5,845 bases of DNA from Deltaproteobacteria bacterium (GTDB lineage Bacteria; UBA10199; SBBF01): assembly GCA_016207765.1 (NCBI GenBank), contig JACQOY010000075.1, positions 1 through 5,845 of the forward strand, read 5' to 3'. The notes under the pieces were generated by a model, which saw only the letters and a program-made list of their open reading frames with translations, had not been told where the DNA came from and made no database searches. Position 1 is the stretch's first letter; every line of letters begins with the position of its first letter. The position numbers were made by a program, and so were the translations under genes. This document shows positions 1 to 4,396 of the stretch, one piece after another.

Positions 1-1288
1 CCACCCCTCCCCCCAATGAAAAAAAATCGCCGAGATGATAATTCGCCTCGGCAACCCCCCCCAACTTGAAGGTTTCATTTTCCCCGGGTTGATAGACAAA
101 AAAACTCGCGTTGGCAAAATCGGGCCGAATTTTCCCGGGGATATAGCGGGTCAGTGAATAATTGGCCCCGTAAACCTGGTTTTCAATTTCGGTCTGAAGA
201 AGGTTGTTGGGGGGTTCAAAACCGCCAAAGACATTGATTTCCTGCGAAAATCCGCCGAACAGGGGTGTCTTCGGATCAAACCGAAGGAGCGATCCAAAGA
301 CGGAGGCGGATGAAAAAATTCCCAGACGGGAAACGTTTCCGGAGGTCTCGCCGAACCAAAAATGACGCGACGAATCCTGATAAGTAACCAGCGCCCGCTC
401 AAGACTTTCGGCTTCTCCCGGGGCATGACGAAAAATGGTCGACGAAGAGAGCCTCCCCTTCCCCAAGGGGCTGTTGGCCACCAGGGTATGGTTATAGGAG
501 GGGGATTGGTAGAATTTGTCCTCACTGAAACTGGAAAAGTTGGCAAAATCGTAAATAAAAAAGGGACGGTTTCCCCTGAACTGAAGAGTGGTGGCCCCCC
601 CCGAAAAAATGGGGGGAATCATCACCGTCACTTCCCGGACGCTCAAAACCCCCTCTTTCCAGAATAAAATTTGGGCATTCCCCCCTTTAAGGCCGGTGAC
701 GGCAACACGGTTGGGTGGCATCTCTTCAATCGAAATGATTGTGTCATCGGATACAAAAAACCCGATTCCATCCAGACCGACAATGATCTTTTGCCCCACA
801 TTGACCTCAATCGGCAGAGGGGGAGCCAGCGGCTCCGGGGAAGCAGAGGGTGAAACCGGCTGAGCCGGTTCAACCGGTTCAACCGGAACAGCCTGTTCCA
901 TGGGAACTTCCGAAGGAACGGTTGGGGGGAGGACCGGAGTCGCCTCTTCCGGGGAAACCTCGGTGGGAGGGGTTGTTGGAACGGACCCTGTCTCTTCCGG
1001 AGAAGTTTCTGCCGGAGCGGCTGACGGAGGAGTCGGATTTGCCTGTTCTGCGGGAATGGCCGGAGGAGTCGGTTCCGGCGCGGGAGCTGGCTGAGCCAGT
1101 TCAACCGGCTGAGCCGGTTCAGCCGGCTGGGAATTCGATGGAAGGCTATTCTCTTCCGCAGAAGTTCCCTCCAAAGGAACCTCTTGCGAGAATATCTGGT
1201 CAGACCAACTCATCAGGCAAAGAAAGACAATGCCTAGTGAGCCAAATACGTGGACGTGCCTGTTCAAGGATGGACACTTCCACCCCAT
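1..1288 (-). CDS. Exported protein with Pro-rich linker, pilus/secretin N-terminal-like domain and probable outer-membrane beta-barrel (3' partial)
   Basis: The frame stays open from the ATG at 1288 to the left edge (429 codons, no stop), so the C-terminus is missing. An in-frame TAG lies just upstream and 1288 is the first ATG after it. Residues 1-35 form a signal-peptide-like segment (hydrophobic core FGSLGIVFLCLM). Residues 45-155 are low-complexity Pro/Glu/Ala/Thr, including P-x-x repeats and degenerate SPEE-type repeats. Residues 160-222 (from IEVNVGQKIIV, through AVTGLKGGNAQILFW, to REVTVM) follow the pattern of the N-terminal domain of pilus/secretin proteins (PF13629-like: VGQ start, TG-x-x-G-x-x-x-I-x-x-W). 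The rest is rich in alternating aromatic/polar strands and Gly/Ser/Asn turns, as in outer-membrane barrels. It lies downstream of the Ig-like chaperone-like gene, so it could be an usher-like or assembly pore. The barrel assignment and role are inference; the reading frame is certain. Confidence 0.85.
   Translation of the reverse strand, partial: MGWKCPSLNRHVHVFGSLGIVFLCLMSWSDQIFSQEVPLEGTSAEENSLPSNSQPAEPAQPVELAQPAPAPEPTPPAIPAEQANPTPPSAAPAETSPEETGSVPTTPPTEVSPEEATPVLPPTVPSEVPMEQAVPVEPVEPAQPVSPSASPEPLAPPLPIEVNVGQKIIVGLDGIGFFVSDDTIISIEEMPPNRVAVTGLKGGNAQILFWKEGVLSVREVTVMIPPIFSGGATTLQFRGNRPFFIYDFANFSSFSEDKFYQSPSYNHTLVANSPLGKGRLSSSTIFRHAPGEAESLERALVTYQDSSRHFWFGETSGNVSRLGIFSSASVFGSLLRFDPKTPLFGGFSQEINVFGGFEPPNNLLQTEIENQVYGANYSLTRYIPGKIRPDFANASFFVYQPGENETFKLGGVAEANYHLGDFFSLGGGV
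856..886. repeat. CCGG-spaced 9-bp repeat array in the barrel-protein gene (copy 1)
   Basis: CCGG at 856, 865, 874 and 883 with pentamers CTGAG, TTCAA and TTCAA on the plus strand. On the coding (minus) strand it reads PVEPVEPAQPV, about residues 135-145. A 26-bp stretch (854-879) is identical to 5573-5598 in the GldG-like gene. Confidence 0.88.
1091..1131. repeat. CCGG-spaced 9-bp repeat array in the barrel-protein gene (copy 2, slightly degenerate)
   Basis: Pentamers CTGAG, TTCAA, CTGAG, TTCAG and CTGGG (plus strand) are separated by CCAG (1096), CCGG (1105), CCGG (1114) and CCGG (1123). It encodes PAEPAQPVELAQPA (about residues 54-67) on the minus strand. A 23-bp stretch (1099-1121) is identical to 5569-5591. 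Point differences suggest an older, decaying copy. Confidence 0.82.
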
Positions 1289-1292
1289 TGGA

Positions 1293-1298
1293 ATTATA
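1293..1298 (-). promoter_or_regulatory. Possible -10 box close to the barrel-protein start
   Basis: A perfect TATAAT on the minus strand ends 4 nt before the ATG at 1288. No good -35 element is visible at 16-18 bp, no Shine-Dalgarno precedes the ATG, and the spacing is short even for a leaderless start. The box may be fortuitous in this AT-rich 103-bp gap. Confidence 0.25.
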
Positions 1299-1391
1299 GA
1301 CTATTTTTATCTGGAAGGAAACATAAAATGACAGGTATAAAACTACCCATAATTACTTGTAAGATTGGAGAAAGCACCTGAGCTGTGACCA

Positions 1392-2273
1392 TTACCGGAC
1401 AACAACCTCGCGGGTGATGGGAGGGAGCTGGTATTTCGGGTCGTCCGGAGACAAAACCGCCTCGTATTTCCCCGACGCAACCTGTGAGAAAAGCGATTGA
1501 AAAGAGACATGGTAGGTCCCGCCGGGGACCATCGTGACCCGACTTGAAGCCTTGAGCCGGGCCGCCACTTTACGGGTGGAGTCCAGAAGAATCAGGGTCG
1601 GTGTGATGATAATTTCGCCGTTTCCCGTATTTTTGAGGGTTCCGGTGAGGGTTGTCGGCTCATTTCCCTGCGGGGGTTTTACCGCCAGTTTTTCCAGGAC
1701 ATAAGAATAATTCATGGTCCCGGCCATATGGCACTTGATGGTCACCCCAAGAGCCGGCAACATCCCCAACTCCACCCCCATTTCGTATTCCGATTTGCGA
1801 ACAACCCCCGGTTCATCCGTGGCGCCGCTACTTGCCGCCGTGAGCCCCACATATTGGGTCCCGGTGAGCCCTTCCGGAACATCGATGGTTACCGCCACAT
1901 TTTTGTAACTCCGGGCCGGAACCACAATCGATCCGGATTCAATAATGATGTGACGGCCCAGGGCATTGGGGGGAAGGGAGGCGATCGGACGGGCAACAAC
2001 CTCGGTATAACCGGCTGTCACCAACCCGTGGGGCTGAAGGCTGACCCCGGTCGGCAACGGATTTGGGTTGTCGACTTTCAGGGTGAGGGTTTTTTTCTCG
2101 CCCGGTTTGCATTCGAGTTCGAATATGGGGGGGCCGACTCCAAGAACCTGGGCCGGCTTTGCCCCGGCTTCCGTTGCCTCCTTCTCCTTTTTTTCCTTTT
2201 TGGCCGACGAAGGGGAGGAAAAGACAACCAGACAAAGACAAAATGAAATGAAAAAGAACAGATGTTTTATCAT
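1392..2273 (-). CDS. Secreted two-domain Ig-like protein, resembling a pilus chaperone or DUF916-type protein
   Basis: The protein has 293 residues. Residues 1-24 are a clear signal peptide (hydrophobic FFFISFCLCLVVF, probable cleavage after PSSA), followed by a lysine/glutamate-rich stretch to about residue 35. Residues 47-185 look like a first Ig-like sandwich: PPIFELECKPGEKKTLTLKVDNPNP has the hydrophobic alternation and PGE-x-x-x-x-x-x-x-V-x-N pattern seen in periplasmic pilus chaperones and DUF916-type proteins, and DVPEGLTGTQYVGLTA fits a later strand pair. Residues 190-293 form a second sandwich (LTGTLKNTGNGEI, MVPGGTYHVSF, SGKYEAVL). The start overlaps the stop of the upstream gene by ATGA and has a good GGAGG site. 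No conserved chaperone catalytic or anchoring residues can be asserted by eye, so the chaperone role is inferred from fold pattern and neighbours. Confidence 0.88.
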   Translation of the reverse strand: MIKHLFFFISFCLCLVVFSSPSSAKKEKKEKEATEAGAKPAQVLGVGPPIFELECKPGEKKTLTLKVDNPNPLPTGVSLQPHGLVTAGYTEVVARPIASLPPNALGRHIIIESGSIVVPARSYKNVAVTIDVPEGLTGTQYVGLTAASSGATDEPGVVRKSEYEMGVELGMLPALGVTIKCHMAGTMNYSYVLEKLAVKPPQGNEPTTLTGTLKNTGNGEIIITPTLILLDSTRKVAARLKASSRVTMVPGGTYHVSFQSLFSQVASGKYEAVLSPDDPKYQLPPITREVVVR

Positions 2274-2899
2274 AGGGCTGTCGCCTCCAATCGAAAGCGG
2301 TCATTGATTCTTCCTTCCTGTTGCGGCTTGATTTCCAGCGCCATCCTCAGGGTCCGGGTGGCCGTTTCGGTGACGGTATCGATGAGATTCGACCGCGGTT
2401 CATCGTAGATCTCGGAGAGCGTATCCGAACGGTTTGTCGACAGGGAATACCAGGTTTTATCGAAGGGGTTTGTGGAAGCCTTGAGACGGGTCAACTGAAG
2501 AGCCACAGACGAGGCTCCGCTGAAAACAACATCGATGCTCACCACCGCCTCGAGCCTCAAGCGCCCTTCCGCAAGATAGGCATCCCCGTTCCCGATCAAC
2601 TCGGGATGCACAAAAGAAACCTCCCCGAAATCGATATTCCCCCCCGTCAGATAGGTCTTTTTTCCCGATTGATTCACCCCGTCGGAAATGCCGAGTTGAA
2701 CGCTCGAGGCAAGCGCCACCCCCATGGCGAACAACGACGGCTCTTCGCTCCCCGCTTCCCGCTGGGAAGGGAGAAAGAGAAAACCAAACGCCACCAAGAG
2801 CAGGAAAAAGCCGGAAAAAGAGTGGAATAAATCTTTCAAGCCTTTTATGATAGCAACGAAATGGGCATTTTGGCAATTGATTATTGAGTTTGGTTGCAT
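2270..2899 (-). CDS. Small exported protein, probable beta-sandwich (fimbrial-subunit-like); start uncertain
   Basis: The protein has 209 residues from the ATG at 2899. A hydrophobic segment at residues 29-44 (GFFLLLVAFGFLFLPS) followed by QREAGS looks like a signal peptide, but the 28-residue lead before it is unusually long. A TTG at 2839 (residue 21, preceding KDLFHSFSGFF) would give a normal signal peptide and matches the predicted minus-strand promoter, so the true start may be there. The mature part (GGNIDFGEVSFVHPELIGNGDAYL, then alternating hydrophobic strands, ending FRLEATAL) resembles small exported beta-sandwich subunits with an 'IDFG' strand, such as spore-coat-U or DUF4402-like proteins. 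This similarity is weak. The stop overlaps the next gene's start (ATGA), so the two are co-translated. No firm family recognised. Confidence 0.78.
   Translation of the reverse strand: MQPNSIINCQNAHFVAIIKGLKDLFHSFSGFFLLLVAFGFLFLPSQREAGSEEPSLFAMGVALASSVQLGISDGVNQSGKKTYLTGGNIDFGEVSFVHPELIGNGDAYLAEGRLRLEAVVSIDVVFSGASSVALQLTRLKASTNPFDKTWYSLSTNRSDTLSEIYDEPRSNLIDTVTETATRTLRMALEIKPQQEGRINDRFRLEATAL
2284..2288 (-). promoter_or_regulatory. Ribosome binding site for the Ig-like protein gene
   Basis: GGAGG on the minus strand, 10 nt before the ATG at 2273 and inside the end of the preceding coding region. It supports this start and coupled translation. Confidence 0.65.
2846..2851 (+). promoter_or_regulatory. 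Possible plus-strand -10 element for the ABC operon
   Basis: TATGAT (5/6 to the -10 consensus) overlaps the minus-strand -10 box. The corresponding -35 region (about 2822-2828, TGGAAT or GTGGAA) is poor. Transcription would begin near 2858 and leave a leader of about 40 nt before the ATG at 2898. Weak, based on one hexamer. Confidence 0.3.
2847..2876 (-). promoter_or_regulatory. Predicted minus-strand promoter for the export cluster
   Basis: On the minus strand, TTGCCA (2876-2871, 5/6 to the -35 consensus) is followed after 18 bp by TATCAT (2852-2847, 5/6 to the -10 consensus). Transcription would start near 2840, downstream of the ATG at 2899 but next to the TTG at 2839. If the promoter is real, the first gene of the cluster starts at or after 2839, or a second promoter exists further upstream inside the ATPase gene. 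Prediction from consensus match only. Confidence 0.4.
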
Positions 2900-3635
2900 G
2901 ATCGAACTGAAAAATATAAATCATTTCTACGGTAAATTTCATTCATTGAAAAACGTTTCGATGAAGGTCCCTCCCGGTTCCATCACCGGTCTGATCGGCC
3001 AGAACGGGGCGGGCAAATCAACCCTTCTTAAAATCCTGGCCGGCTTTCTGGTTCCCGAAACCGGACGCTCCGGTGGCGCCGGAGGCTCCGGTGATGACGG
3101 CGAGGTCTTTGTGGACGGCCTTTCCTATCGAAAAGAGCCGATGGCCGTCCGGAGCCGGATCGGCTATATGCCCGAGACCCCCCTGCTCTACCGCGAGATG
3201 AAGGTTGTGGAATACCTCGATTTTGTCGGAAAGCTGAAAAGGTTGAACAAGGAAAAACGGGCCTCCGAATGCGAACGGCTCATCCGCGATTGCGGCCTTG
3301 GGCAAATTTATCACAAACTGATCGGAAGTCTGTCGAAGGGGAACCGCCAAAGAGTGGCGTTGGCGCAAGCCCTTTTGGGAGAGCCGCGGGTCCTGCTTTT
3401 GGATGAACCGACCTCGGCCCTCGATCCGGCGCAGGCGATTGAAATCCGACGAATCATTCAGGGGCAAAAAGGAAAGCCACCAGGTGGCGGTGGGGCGGTT
3501 TTGATGTCGTCCCACGTCTTGTCCGAAATTTCCGCAGTCTGCGACAGGGTCATTTTTATCAGTTCGGGGGAAATCCGTTTCGAGGGCTCGATCGACTCGT
3601 TTAAGGGAAAAAGTCTGGAGTCGCTTTTCGCATGA
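2898..3635 (+). CDS. ABC transporter ATP-binding protein (ABC-2/Gld type) with short in-frame insertions
   Basis: The protein has 245 residues and would power the membrane permease encoded next. Motifs: Walker A GQNGAGKST (34-42), YMPETPLLY at the Q-loop position (90-98, Glu in place of Gln, as often seen in NatA/Gld-type ATPases), signature LSKGNRQR (145-152), Walker B VLLLDEP (165-171), D-loop SALD (173-176) and the switch His206 in SSH. I chose the ATG at 2898 because MIELKNINHFYG is the usual N-terminus of this family; an in-frame extension back to 2724 would run antisense through the divergent gene. Two oddities: twelve extra residues (57-68, Gly-rich) interrupt the usual PETGEVFVDG loop after Walker A, and a PPGGGG stretch (194-199) precedes the H-loop strand. 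The stop overlaps the permease start by ATGA. The substrate is unknown. Confidence 0.95.
   Translation: MIELKNINHFYGKFHSLKNVSMKVPPGSITGLIGQNGAGKSTLLKILAGFLVPETGRSGGAGGSGDDGEVFVDGLSYRKEPMAVRSRIGYMPETPLLYREMKVVEYLDFVGKLKRLNKEKRASECERLIRDCGLGQIYHKLIGSLSKGNRQRVALAQALLGEPRVLLLDEPTSALDPAQAIEIRRIIQGQKGKPPGGGGAVLMSSHVLSEISAVCDRVIFISSGEIRFEGSIDSFKGKSLESLFA
3061..3100 (+). repeat. CCGG-spaced 9-bp repeat array inside the ATPase gene
   Basis: CCGG occurs at 3061, 3070, 3079 and 3088, with a degenerate ACGG at 3097. The intervening pentamers are ACGCT, TGGCG, AGGCT and TGATG. Here the frame reads Gly-x-x (G-RS-G-GA-G-GS-G-DD-G). Excising 3065-3100 (36 bp, four units) gives PETGEVFVDG, the normal sequence of the family. 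The 13-mer CCGGTGGCGCCGG at 3070-3082 recurs at 5611-5623 in the GldG-like gene. Confidence 0.75.
3617..3620 (+). promoter_or_regulatory. Ribosome binding site for the permease gene
   Basis: GGAG lies 11 nt before the ATG at 3632, within the last codons of the ATPase gene. The spacing is on the long side, so coupling through the ATGA overlap probably contributes. Confidence 0.45.
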
Positions 3636-4396
3636 AACAGCTAATCGCCATCGCCGTCAGGGAATGGAAGGTTTTTTTTCAAACCCCTTTTGCCATGGTT
3701 GTCCTGACCCTTTACCTGGTTCTGGCCGGCACCTATTTTTACGCCTCCTTCGACCGCTATTTGACCCTGGCCAACCCCTCCGAGGCCACTACCCGTGTGG
3801 CCGGTTTAAATGTCACCATCCACCTCCTGATCCCCTTCTTGAGAGACCTGATGAGTGTCTTTGTTTTTATTATTCCGCTGATCACCATGCGATCGTTCGC
3901 CGAAGAAAAAAAACTGGGGACCTACGATTTGCTGGTCAGTTATCCGGTGAGGCCGGCGGTCATCCTGATGGGAAAATATCTGGGATCCGTGACGCTGGTG
4001 TTCGGTCTTTTGGGTTTAAGCCTTGTCTATTGCTCGGTCATTGTCTGGAAAGGGGAACCTTTTCTTCCCCAAATTGGAAGCGTTTATCTGGGATACACGC
4101 TCTTTCTCCTTTTTTACGTGGCCTCGGGCATTGTCGTCTCCCTGTTTACCGAAAACCAGATCGTCTCCGCCCTTGTCACTTACGCCGTCGTCTTTTGCGC
4201 CGTCGTTTTTGCCTGGCTTGCCCATGTTTCCCCGGCCCCGTGGGACCGTTTTTTCGCCCATTTTCTTTTTCTGGCCCACCTGGAAAGTTTTCGGAACGGA
4301 TTGATTTTTACCGGCGATATCGCGGCCTATGTCACGACAACCGTGGCGATTTTGCTTGTCGGCTGGCTTAAAATAAGGAGACATTTTTCGTCATGA
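3632..4396 (+). CDS. ABC-2 type permease (GldF/NosY-like)
   Basis: The 254-residue inner-membrane protein has about six hydrophobic helices: roughly 20-38, 66-84, 116-138, 147-170, 177-198 and 229-247. Between helices 2 and 3 lies the family hallmark TMRSFAEEKKLGTYDLLVSYPV (85-106), split here for reading as TMRSFAEEKK then LGTYDLLVSYPV; it matches the cytoplasmic coupling segment of ABC-2 permeases of the GldF/NosY group. The length is typical of the family. The gene overlaps the ATPase upstream and the GldG-like gene downstream by ATGA, so it is the membrane channel of a three-part exporter. Family assignment is firm. The transported substrate is not shown by sequence, and GldF-type permeases occur in many bacteria that do not glide. 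Confidence 0.95.
   Translation: MKQLIAIAVREWKVFFQTPFAMVVLTLYLVLAGTYFYASFDRYLTLANPSEATTRVAGLNVTIHLLIPFLRDLMSVFVFIIPLITMRSFAEEKKLGTYDLLVSYPVRPAVILMGKYLGSVTLVFGLLGLSLVYCSVIVWKGEPFLPQIGSVYLGYTLFLLFYVASGIVVSLFTENQIVSALVTYAVVFCAVVFAWLAHVSPAPWDRFFAHFLFLAHLESFRNGLIFTGDIAAYVTTTVAILLVGWLKIRRHFSS
4375..4380 (+). promoter_or_regulatory. Ribosome binding site for the GldG-like gene
   Basis: AAGGAG, a strong Shine-Dalgarno match, lies 12 nt before the ATG at 4393. The spacing is slightly long, but no closer alternative start is in frame. Confidence 0.6.

Noticed and set aside
643..1104. Minus-strand Arg/Leu-rich frame (RLNRLSR-type repeats)
   Set aside because: It is a frame shadow of the CCGG arrays and the Pro-rich linker, with no domain or plausible composition.
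850..1299. Plus-strand Pro/Glu-rich open frame containing PVQP repeats
   Set aside because: It is antisense to the barrel-protein gene. The repeats read as Pro-x-x on both strands because they are self-complementary, but only the minus strand has a signal peptide and recognisable domain.
1331..1360. Imperfect inverted repeat (ACAGGTA ... TACTTGT) in the gap between the Ig-like and barrel genes, as operator or terminator
   Set aside because: Arms are only 7 bp with one mismatch and a 16-nt loop, with no T-tract, so it is indistinguishable from chance.
2724..2897. N-terminal extension of the ABC ATPase
   Set aside because: The extra 58 residues have no similarity to the family and run antisense through the signal peptide of the divergent gene. 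ATG 2898 gives the canonical N-terminus.
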